From NCBI GenBank assembly GCA_029247985.1, contig JAQWKF010000008.1:1-17569 (forward strand): a DNA stretch of 17,569 nucleotides, given 5' to 3'. The notes beneath the pieces were generated by a model. That model was not told the DNA's origin. It ran no database searches and saw only the letters and a program-made list of their open reading frames with translations. A program made the position numbers and the translations under genes. The stretch comes from Flavobacteriaceae bacterium. Lineage in GTDB: Bacteria > Bacteroidota > Bacteroidia > Flavobacteriales > Flavobacteriaceae. Position 1 is the stretch's first letter; each line of letters starts with the position of its first letter. Of the stretch, positions 1 to 6,700 are shown one piece after another.

Positions 1-22
1 AAGAAAGCTCCGCTTTGAAAAT
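1..22 (-). repeat. Hairpin tag repeat, copy A
   Basis: A 22-base element that recurs at 141-162 with one mismatch (position 10 against 150). Its core reads AAAGC-TYC-GCTTT and can fold into a small five-pair hairpin with a three-base loop. Copy B is followed directly on the minus strand by a truncated tRNA-Arg tail. What follows copy A lies outside the window, so the array may continue to the left. The repeat is seen directly; its origin is unknown. Confidence 0.7.
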
Positions 23-56
23 TAACAAAAGAAATGGCAGTTTCACCCAAATAAAA

Positions 57-83
57 AAGCAAGCTTTTTATTTGAGCTTGCTT
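57..83 (-). terminator. Second terminator-like hairpin beyond tRNA-Arg
   Basis: AAGCAAGC at 57-64 pairs perfectly with GCTTGCTT at 76-83 across an 11-base loop. On the minus strand the stem is followed by a run of T (complement of the A run at 53-58). This is the shape of a Rho-independent terminator for minus-strand transcription. It lies downstream of the degenerate tRNA tail at 104-127, just as the better terminator at 172-203 lies downstream of the intact tRNA-Arg. That suggests it once ended a second, now decayed, unit. Confidence 0.55.
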
Positions 84-103
84 AATTTCAACTTTTTTGT
101 TGA

Positions 104-127
104 TTTATCCGTGATCGCGCTAGGATT
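104..127 (-). repeat. Degenerate duplicate of the tRNA-Arg 3' end
   Basis: This 24-base stretch matches 216-239 at 23 of 24 positions, an offset of 112 bases. The match covers the 3' acceptor strand, the discriminator base, the 3' half of the T-arm and about eight bases of flank past the tRNA end. The rest of the tRNA is missing. Just upstream on the minus strand, TAGGAT (135-140 extended by 141) and ATCCTA (121-126) can still form a T-arm-like stem with an enlarged AT-rich loop. It could be the displaced tail left by integration of a tRNA-targeting element, or a remnant of a tandem tRNA copy. It is not a functional tRNA. Confidence 0.75.
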
Positions 128-140
128 ATTTTATGATCCT

Positions 141-162
141 AAGAAAGCTTCGCTTTGAAAAT
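141..162 (-). repeat. Hairpin tag repeat, copy B
   Basis: Second copy of the 22-base element at 1-22, identical except at position 150. It contains the self-complementary core AAAGC-TTC-GCTTT. On the minus strand it sits between the terminator of tRNA-Arg (172-203) and the degenerate tRNA tail (104-127), directly abutting the T-arm-like hairpin of that tail. Confidence 0.7.
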
Positions 163-171
163 CACACAAAC

Positions 172-203
172 AAAAAAACGCTCAAGCAAGCTTGGCGTTT
201 TTT
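172..203 (-). terminator. Terminator of the tRNA-Ser/tRNA-Arg transcript
   Basis: A nearly perfect hairpin. AAAAAACGC (173-181) pairs with GCGTTTTTT (195-203), and inside it CAAGC (183-187) pairs with GCTTG (190-194), with one bulged T at 182 and a very short loop. Read on the minus strand it ends in a run of T, as a Rho-independent terminator should. It starts about 20 bases past the tRNA-Arg 3' end. The stem is flanked by A on one side and T on the other, so it could act in both directions. Confidence 0.75.
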
Positions 204-223
204 CTTATTGTGCGGTTTATTCG

Positions 224-297
224 TGATCGCGCTAGGATTCGAACCTAGGACCGTCTGCTTAGAAGGCAGATGCTCTATCCAGCTGAGCTACGCGACC
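224..297 (-). tRNA. tRNA-Arg (anticodon TCT)
   Basis: Complete 74-base cloverleaf on the minus strand. The acceptor strands GGTCGCG and CGCGATC pair with a single G-T wobble, and the discriminator base is A (complement of 224). The anticodon stem TCTGC/GCAGA encloses the loop CTTCTAA, giving anticodon TCT, which reads AGA and AGG. The T-arm is CCTAG-TTCGAAT-type with the conserved TTCGA. CCA is not encoded. It lies 72 bases downstream of tRNA-Ser with no clear promoter between them, so the two are probably cotranscribed and ended by the hairpin at 172-203. Its 3' end is duplicated at 104-127. Confidence 0.96.
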
Positions 298-319
298 TAA
301 TCTTTGTTAGTTAACTTCA

Positions 320-358
320 AAGCTTTTTTTAAAGTTCTAAAAGAATTCCAAAAAGCTT
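320..358 (-). other. Inverted repeat between the two tRNAs
   Basis: AAGCTTTTT at 320-328 is complementary to AAAAAGCTT at 350-358, and the bases between can form a weaker inner stem. On the minus strand no T run follows, so it is not a good terminator. It may be a processing hairpin in the tRNA-Ser/tRNA-Arg precursor, or only AT-rich chance pairing. Confidence 0.35.
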
Positions 359-369
359 GAGTTAAGTTG

Positions 370-453
370 CGGAGAGACTGGGATTCGAACCCAGGCAACA
401 CTTACGCGTTGACAGATTAGCAATCTGCTCCATTACCACTCTGGCACCTCTCC
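370..453 (-). tRNA. tRNA-Ser (anticodon GCT)
   Basis: Complete 84-base class II tRNA on the minus strand. The acceptor stem is GGAGAGG with TCTCTCC (one G-T pair), followed by discriminator G (complement of 370). The anticodon stem GCAGA/TCTGT encloses TTGCTAA, giving anticodon GCT for AGC and AGT codons. The long variable arm typical of serine tRNAs is visible at 396-411: CAACGC and GTGTTG pair across a GTAA loop. The T-loop has the usual TTCGAAT. CCA is not encoded. A near-consensus promoter lies just upstream at 475-505. Confidence 0.96.
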
Positions 454-474
454 TTTAAAGCAATAAAGCGCCGG

Positions 475-505
475 CAAAAATACGTTATCAGAAGCAATCC
501 GCCAA
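475..505 (-). promoter_or_regulatory. Promoter of the tRNA-Ser/tRNA-Arg unit
   Basis: On the minus strand TTG (505-503), a 20-base spacer, then TATTTTTG (482-475) match the Bacteroidota housekeeping promoter (TTG at -33, TAnnTTTG at -7) in both boxes and spacing. The implied start near 468 leaves a leader of about 15 bases before tRNA-Ser. The -33 box lies immediately past the stop of the small gene at 506-610, so the tRNA promoter is packed against the end of the protein operon. Confidence 0.75.
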
Positions 506-610
506 CTAATTATCGCGTTGGTCAAAATCTTCTTTATCTTTTTGACGAATTCGGTTGATAACGGCAAATATTACAGCTGCAATAACAGCAATCCAAATAA
601 TACGATTCAT
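506..610 (-). CDS. Small single-pass membrane protein, 34 residues
   Basis: An ATG at 610-608 opens a 34-codon frame ending in TAG at 508-506. The product starts MNRIIWIAVIAAVIFAVINR: an uninterrupted hydrophobic stretch at about residues 4-18. It is followed by a strongly charged tail of about 15 residues rich in K, R, E, D and Q. This is the layout of a small membrane protein with a short soluble tail. Its ATG abuts the TAG stop of the YbjQ-family gene, so the two are probably translationally coupled and it is the last gene of the tsaD operon. I do not recognise a family and no function can be assigned. A plus-strand frame overlaps the same DNA but lacks any protein-like character. Conservation next to ybjQ in relatives would decide whether it is real. 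Confidence 0.6.
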   Translation of the reverse strand: MNRIIWIAVIAAVIFAVINRIRQKDKEDFDQRDN

Positions 611-925
611 CTAGTTTATTTTAACAGCAGTACCAAAGGCAAGAATTTCAGAAGCCCCTTGGGAAACAACAGAGGTTGTAAATCGAACATTTACCACTGC
701 ATCAGCACCCATGCGGTTTGCGTCGTCTACCATGCGTTTTAAGGCTTGTTCGCGTGCATCTGCTTGTAGTTTGGTGTACTCTTCAATTTCACCCCCTACA
801 ATATTTTTAATTGAAGCAAAAATATCTCTTCCAATGTTGCGAGAACGAACCGTACTGCCCCGCGCCATACCTAAAGATTCAACAATTTTTTTTCCAGCTA
901 TGGTTTCGGTAGTTACGTATAGCAT
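611..925 (-). CDS. YbjQ/UPF0145 family protein
   Basis: A 104-residue protein matching the full length of the YbjQ family, often labelled a heavy-metal-binding domain. It opens with a strand of the type LYVTTETIAGKKIVESLG and has the family's central stretch (about 27-50) with SRNIGRDIFASIKNIVGGE. This is followed by a helix of the form EYTKLQADAREQALKRM and the closing GADAVVNVRF and SEILAFGTAV strands. The fold is a small alpha/beta domain that forms pentamers in solved relatives; the biochemical function is not established. There is no signal peptide or membrane segment. It starts two bases after the stop of the AI-2E family gene and its stop touches the start of a small membrane-protein gene, so it is inside a tight minus-strand operon. 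Confidence 0.9.
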   Translation of the reverse strand: MLYVTTETIAGKKIVESLGMARGSTVRSRNIGRDIFASIKNIVGGEIEEYTKLQADAREQALKRMVDDANRMGADAVVNVRFTTSVVSQGASEILAFGTAVKIN

Positions 926-927
926 AA

Positions 928-2010
928 TTACATGTTTTTAGTTAAAGCTTTGACTATTCTATTTTCACTGAAAAACTCACTCAAAATCACTTTTAAAACG
1001 GTGTACATAGGTACAGCCAAAAGCATACCTATTGGTCCAGCCAAGAGTCCTGCTAAAATGATAATAAGAAATATTTCAAGCGGGTGAGATTTAACACTCT
1101 TTGAAAAAATATAAGGTTGTGAAAAGAAGTTGTCTATGAGCTGACCGACCACAAAACCGATAAATACATAAATGGTTTTTGGTACAATTACACTAGCTAT
1201 GTCTGCATCAAGATTGCTCACCATGGTAAGAATAATCATTAAAACGCCACCAGCCAGAGGGCCTATGTAAGGAATGATGTTAAATAAAGCACAGATAAGG
1301 GCAATAGTCAGTGCGTTTGGGATACCAAAAATCAGCAGAACACCAGAGTAAAATAAGAATAAGATGGTTATCTGTAAAAGGATGCCAGAAAAATATCGAG
1401 ATAGCAAGCTAACAACACGAGTAAAGGAGCGCTCTATGCGTTCTTTTTTGTCATCAGCAAATACGAGCAAAATACTTCTCAATAATAGCGAACTGTCTTT
1501 TAACAAAAAGAAACTGATAAATAAAACAGAAAATAGCGCAATGGTAAATCCGCCTAAAAATCCTAAAAATCCATTTAAAAGGTTGGGAAGGAAGCTAAAG
1601 TCAACTTTAGATAGCAGGTCTTTAATATTTTCCGTGAGGTTTATGTCGTATTTCTCAAAATACATATCTAAGTCTGAAACCAACCTGAGCAAATCGGCTT
1701 CCCATTGATCTATCTGAAGTAGCGATAAGTTTTGTGCTTGCGTGGTAATTACTGGCACAACCAAAGATCCAAGCCCAAGAATGAGTAACAGTAGCACTAA
1801 AAGCGTAACAACGGTAGCAAGGGTGTTTTTAAATTTAAGTATCCTCGTTAAAAACCCCTTTATGGGTTGGCCTACGAGAGAGACAACAATTGCTAAAAAC
1901 ACATAGCCTAATAGAGACTGTGCCATCATGACAAGATTAAATAGTGCGATGAGCCCAACTATAATAAGGAAGGCTTGTACAATTCCGCGCGTAAGATTAT
2001 TTGCATTCAC
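928..2010 (-). CDS. AI-2E family transporter (permease)
   Basis: A 360-residue polytopic inner-membrane protein of the AI-2E transporter family (formerly DUF20/PerM). Two hydrophobic helices fill about residues 10-50, then another at about 63-87. A soluble helical region follows (about 90-140), and several further helices carry the family signature around FNIIPYIGPLAGG near residue 245. The C-terminal stretch SHPLEIFLIIILAGLLAGPIG is also typical. The family includes quorum-signal exporters and Na+/H+ antiporters, so substrate cannot be read from sequence. The start is GTG at 2010; an ATG one base away is out of frame and stops at once. It lies 20 bases after rsmE and 2 bases before the YbjQ-family gene. 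Confidence 0.9.
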   Translation of the reverse strand: MNANNLTRGIVQAFLIIVGLIALFNLVMMAQSLLGYVFLAIVVSLVGQPIKGFLTRILKFKNTLATVVTLLVLLLLILGLGSLVVPVITTQAQNLSLLQIDQWEADLLRLVSDLDMYFEKYDINLTENIKDLLSKVDFSFLPNLLNGFLGFLGGFTIALFSVLFISFFLLKDSSLLLRSILLVFADDKKERIERSFTRVVSLLSRYFSGILLQITILFLFYSGVLLIFGIPNALTIALICALFNIIPYIGPLAGGVLMIILTMVSNLDADIASVIVPKTIYVFIGFVVGQLIDNFFSQPYIFSKSVKSHPLEIFLIIILAGLLAGPIGMLLAVPMYTVLKVILSEFFSENRIVKALTKNM

Positions 2011-2030
2011 ATTTCTAAGGTAAAAAAATA

Positions 2031-2726
2031 TTATGGATTCATCAGCAATGCAGTGTGCAATGCTGCTAGTGCAGCTGTTTCTGTTCGCAGCCTATTGTTG
2101 CCAAGATGTACGGCTGTAATATTTTGATCATTTGCCCATGCTATTTCGCTTTTGGAAAAATCCCCTTCTGGGCCAATGAGTATAGTGCATTTGATTTGTC
2201 CATTAACTACATCTTTTAAGCTTTTTTTAGGGCTGTCCTCACAATGCGCCATAAAGGCTGGTGTCTTAATTTCTAATTCTTTAAGTGGTGTTAAGGGCGC
2301 TAGTATAGGCACATAGGCGCGTAGGGATTGTTTTACTGCAGCGTGAATAATCTTTTCACAGCGTTCGTGCTTGATGTGCTTCCTTTCACTTCTATCACAT
2401 AATACGGGAGTAATTTTATAAACACCAAGCTCTGTAGCTTTTTCCAAAAACCACTCAAATCTACTTGTGTTTTTGGTCGGAGCCACAACCATGTGAATGG
2501 CAGTCTTCGGCACTGGAATATTTTTGATTTCCAAAAGCTTAACAACACAACTTTTGGGAGAAACCAAACTCAGTTTTGCTGTTATAAGTTGCCCTTTTCC
2601 GTTGGTTAAGTTTAATATGTCGCCTACATTTTTACGCAGCACTTTGGCTACGTGTTTGCTTTCAACTTCGCTGAAGATGTAGCTTTCTGATGCTGGGTCT
2701 ATATTGGGTGTCAAAAATTGCTGCAT
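2031..2726 (-). CDS. rsmE: 16S rRNA (uracil-1498-N3)-methyltransferase RsmE
   Basis: RsmE methylates N3 of U1498 in helix 44 of 16S rRNA on the assembled 30S subunit, using S-adenosylmethionine. The 231-residue length is normal. An N-terminal PUA-like RNA-binding domain occupies about residues 1-70. A SPOUT (knotted) methyltransferase domain follows, with KATELGV at 96-102, IGPEGDFS at 184-191 and the cofactor-loop motif LGNNRLRTETAA at 208-219. The usual form of the last motif is LGxRILRTETA; NNR is a lineage variant. The gene overlaps tsaD by one base in a TGATG junction, so translation is probably coupled. A role in the same operon as TsaD fits a translation-fidelity theme. Confidence 0.95.
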   Translation of the reverse strand: MQQFLTPNIDPASESYIFSEVESKHVAKVLRKNVGDILNLTNGKGQLITAKLSLVSPKSCVVKLLEIKNIPVPKTAIHMVVAPTKNTSRFEWFLEKATELGVYKITPVLCDRSERKHIKHERCEKIIHAAVKQSLRAYVPILAPLTPLKELEIKTPAFMAHCEDSPKKSLKDVVNGQIKCTILIGPEGDFSKSEIAWANDQNITAVHLGNNRLRTETAALAALHTALLMNP

Positions 2727-3721
2727 CAGATTAAAACTCTTGCTTTTGGTTCATTAGATAGGCTGTCAAACGCTCCTGCTTTATATTTTAAATAGCCCGC
2801 CATGGCAATCATAGCAGCATTGTCAGTGGTGTAGGGCAGAGGGGGCAGAAACAATGTGATGTTACAAGTTTCAAGTGCTTTACGCAAACCACTGTTAGCG
2901 GAAACACCACCTCCTAAAACAACTTGTTTAAGGCCTGTCTGCTTAACGGCCGTTTTTACCTTTTCTACTAGTATAGATACGATGGCAGCTTGAACAGAGG
3001 CACATAAGTCGTGAAGGTTATTTTTGATAAAATCAGGATCTTTGTCTTGTTCCGATCTTAAGAAATACAACACACTTGTTTTAAGTCCACTAAAACTAAA
3101 ATTTAAATCAGCTACAGTTGGTTTTCCAAAAGTAAATTTCGCTGTACCAAGTGCGGCGTACTTGTCCATAATGGGCCCAGCAGGGTAGGGCAATCCTAGC
3201 ATTTTGCCAGTTTTATCAAATGCTTCTCCTGCAGCATCATCGAGAGTTTCACCCAACACATCAAAAGATGAAGCACTATCAACGCGCACTAGCTGTGTAT
3301 GGCCACCAGAAACGGTTAGTCCTAAAAATGGGAAGTGAGGTGTAGGGAAGGCATCATCAATGAAATGCACTAATAAATGTGCCTGCATATGATGAACAGC
3401 AATAAGGGGAATGTTCAGGGCAAGCGAAAGTGATTTTGCAAAAGCATTTCCCACAAGCAATGATCCAAGAAGTCCAGGGCCTTGTGTATAAGCTACTGCG
3501 GTTAGGTCTTTTTTGTCGATATTTGCTTTTGACAGTGAGGTTTCCACGACAGCGACGATGCGTTCCACGTGAGCTCTCGATGCTAGTTCTGGAATTACAC
3601 CACCGTAATTTTCGTGTTCGAGCTGTTGCGAAACGACGTTGGCACGTAATTTGCCATCGACAAGCACCGCAGCTGCAGTGTCGTCGCAAGAAGTTTCAAT
3701 GCCTAAAATGATAGTTGCCAA
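2726..3721 (-). CDS. tsaD: tRNA N6-threonylcarbamoyladenosine transferase TsaD
   Basis: TsaD transfers the threonylcarbamoyl group from threonylcarbamoyl-AMP to A37 of tRNAs reading ANN codons, working with TsaB and TsaE. At 331 residues it has the usual length. The ATP-binding ASKHA fold is shown by GIETSCDDT at 7-15 and GGGVSANSG at 270-278. The metal ligands H111 and H115 lie in HHMQAH, and D300 is in TTDNAA near the C-terminus. The start is TTG at 3721-3719: it gives the expected family N-terminus, and no in-frame ATG exists between it and the upstream stop. It is the first gene of a minus-strand operon and diverges from tamB across 29 bases. tRNA-Ser(GCT) and tRNA-Arg(TCT) in this window both decode A-starting codons and are therefore expected t6A substrates. 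Confidence 0.97.
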   Translation of the reverse strand: MATIILGIETSCDDTAAAVLVDGKLRANVVSQQLEHENYGGVIPELASRAHVERIVAVVETSLSKANIDKKDLTAVAYTQGPGLLGSLLVGNAFAKSLSLALNIPLIAVHHMQAHLLVHFIDDAFPTPHFPFLGLTVSGGHTQLVRVDSASSFDVLGETLDDAAGEAFDKTGKMLGLPYPAGPIMDKYAALGTAKFTFGKPTVADLNFSFSGLKTSVLYFLRSEQDKDPDFIKNNLHDLCASVQAAIVSILVEKVKTAVKQTGLKQVVLGGGVSANSGLRKALETCNITLFLPPLPYTTDNAAMIAMAGYLKYKAGAFDSLSNEPKARVLI

Positions 3722-3737
3722 AATAAATATATAATTA

Positions 3738-3745
3738 CAAAATTA
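3738..3745 (-). promoter_or_regulatory. Putative -7 box for the tsaD operon
   Basis: TAATTTTG on the minus strand matches TAnnTTTG exactly. A start about seven bases downstream would leave a leader of around 10 bases before the TTG of tsaD. No good TTG is visible at -33, and any upstream element must lie inside the first codons of tamB because the two genes are only 29 bases apart. Confidence 0.5.
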
Positions 3746-3750
3746 ACACT

Positions 3751-6700
3751 TTGGAAAAGAAGGCTCCCATAAAAAAGAAAATAAGAAGCATCATTGCTGC
3801 TATTTTATTTTTTATGTTGTTGATTGTGTTTGTTTTAATGCTTCCAGCAACACAAACTTATTTTGGAAAGCGCTTTACGCAAAGTATACATGAACGTTTC
3901 GGCGCCAATATTGACGTCAACAGCATACAAGTATCCCCTTTTGGATATGTTAAACTACACGATATATTGGCTTATGACCATAAGCAAGACACACTTCTTT
4001 ATGCAGGTTATCTTCGTTTAAATACCCTCCGCTTAAGTGGCATCTTAAAGGGTGAAAAGGATATAGGAACTGTTTTTTTAAAAGATGTGATGTTTAATAG
4101 TACTATCTATGAGAACGAAAGCAAGTCCAATGTAAGTCAGTTTTTTGATCGCTTTGACTCTGGTGCGCGTGCCAAAGGCAAGACTGAATTTGTTGCTTCC
4201 TCCATAAGTCTGGTAGATGCCTCAATAACCATTCAAAATCAAAATAAAAGCAAGGATAGCGCACAACGATTTACTGCGCTTAACGCTGATATTCAAAACT
4301 TTCAAATTGATGGAGACTTAATTAGTGCGGACATAAGACAACTTAATACTCAAACAAATTGGCATGACACAACGCTAACCTCGCTAGCTGGAACATATCA
4401 ATTTTCCCCAACCAATATGATGTTGGAAAATGCGGTAATTCAAACTAAAGAAAGTGTGCTTGATGTGGACCTTCGATTAACTTACCCAAGGGGCGGATTA
4501 AAAGATTTTGTTGCAAAGGTAAGTCTTGATGTTGATCTTGAGCCCTCATCAATAGGTTCGTCTGATTTAAAAAAAATCATCCCTAATTGGAAGGGTGACT
4601 ATGTGGAAATAAAGGGAAATGTAGACGGCCTAGTTAAAGATCTTGCTGCACAAGGGGTGCAAGTAAGTCATCAGAGCACTACAGTCGGTTTTGATGGAAA
4701 AATCAAAAACATCTTGGATGAGGAAACAAGATCTCTAGAGGTTGATTTGACAATAGATGCTGCGGAAAACACGGTCTCTATTCCTTTTGGATTACCCGCT
4801 GAAGTATCTGAATTTTTAATGCGATTGGATGACTTTTCTACAGATGCCAAAGTGATCCTTAATGATAAATTGTGGAATGTCAATGCTGACTTGGTAACAC
4901 CCCTAGGCCAAATGCAAAGCAACGCTTCGTTTGCTTTTGATTCAAAAATACGAGACTACTCCATTAACCTTACTTCGGATGATTTTGACATTGGCCAACT
5001 TACGGCCGTTCCAACAATTGGTCGCACTGGACTTGGCGTGGTCGTTTCTGGAAATGGTTTTGATATGTCTAATTTGAATGCGGCAATTGAAGGTAAGCTA
5101 ACAAATTTTAATTATCGTGAATACAGCTATGATACCTTAGCAATTGAAGGAACGATAAACCCTAAATTCTTTACTGGGAATATGAATATTCAAGATGAAT
5201 CTATTGCAATTGATTTAAATGGTCAAGTAGATTTTGCATCAGACACAAGGAATTTTTCATTTAATGCTGAAATTCAACACCTTGACTTTAAGGCCTTAGG
5301 TTGGATATCCGATGGTATAGATGGTGCTTTTTCTGGCTCTGTTGATTTGGCGTTGCAAGGCAATAATATTGACGAAATGATAGGGGATTTATATATTGAT
5401 AAGGGTACATTAAGAACGCCTAACGAAACCTACTCCTTTTCATCGCTGTCAGCACAATCTAGGCTTACAAATGGACTTCGGGTTTTAAATATAAATTCTG
5501 AAGACGTGGCCACAGGAATATTGATTGGAAATTTCAAGCTTTCAGAAATGGGAGTTCTTGCTAAAAATGCCTTGGGCAGTAAATTTAAGAGTTACAAACC
5601 CATTCCTATTTCTACAAACCAGCATGTCGATTTTAATTTCAACTTACATGGAAAGATTGCATCTGCTCTTTTTGGAGGAGTTGTTTCTTTGGATGATAAT
5701 ACATTTATTAACGGAAGCATTAAACCGAGTGATTCTCTTTTTAAACTTGAAATTCGCGCTCCAAGTATAGTTGTGAGTAATACCCAGTTACGTGGCTTGT
5801 CATTAAAAATAGACACCAAACAACCTATTTATCACTCAAATATTAGTGTAGATGAAATAACTACGCCCAAAGCCAAATTATTTGATGTGAAATGGATTAA
5901 TGCTCAGGTTTCGGATAAGTTGTATGGCCGTCTTGAGTATGGCTCTACAAAAGAAGCTAAAGATGTTAATATAATCAATACCGCATTTACTATCAATGAT
6001 GCTGCAGAGGCAGTTATAGAAATTCAAGATGTGGCGCTTTTCTTCAATAATAATCTGTGGACTATTGATAAACAAGGTGGCATTCCTACGTTTATTGCAG
6101 CTAGCACTAAGGACTTTGCCTTTAGTAATCTAAATTTAATGACAGAGAACGCTACCATTGCTGCCGATGCAAGTCAAAAGGGAAACGACTCTTTTGCTGT
6201 TGATGTAAAATTTTCAAATGTGAATTTGAGTGATCTGATGTCTTTTCAAAAAGACAAATGGGAGGGGGTCGTTAATGGATTTCTCAATATCCGCCAATCA
6301 CCTTCTGGTTTTGGTGGGAATTCAAAATTGCATTTGACAGATTTGTCTTTAAATAGCATAACGCTTGGACAAGCAGACCTTGAGCTACAATCAAATAAAG
6401 AAAATCAAGATTATCAATTGGTATTACACTTATCGGATGATGGAAAAGAGACGTTACTTGCTACTGGAACTCTAGGTATAGAAAATGCCATTCCTACTTG
6501 GGATATTGATGTGGCTCTATCAGATTATAATCTGTCGTTAATTGCAGGTTTAACAAATGATGTCTTTTCTCCTTTTCGTGGAAAAGCCAACGGAAATCTA
6601 CATGTATCTTCCGCAGCGGGTAAAATCATTCCCACAGGAGAGTTTGTTGTTGATGATCTGACGTTGGGTGTGCCTTATTTAAATACGAAATACAACTTTA

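Noticed and set aside
104..127. A second tRNA-Arg
   Set aside because: Only the 3' tail and part of the T-arm are present; the D-arm, anticodon arm and 5' acceptor strand are missing.
320..358. Terminator between tRNA-Ser and tRNA-Arg
   Set aside because: Stem arms are far apart and no T run follows on the minus strand; tRNA-Arg also lacks an obvious promoter of its own, so the pair is better seen as one transcript.
518..742. Plus-strand frame of 74 codons over the small membrane gene and the YbjQ gene
   Set aside because: It overlaps two better-supported minus-strand genes, has no recognisable domain and reads as low-quality antisense.
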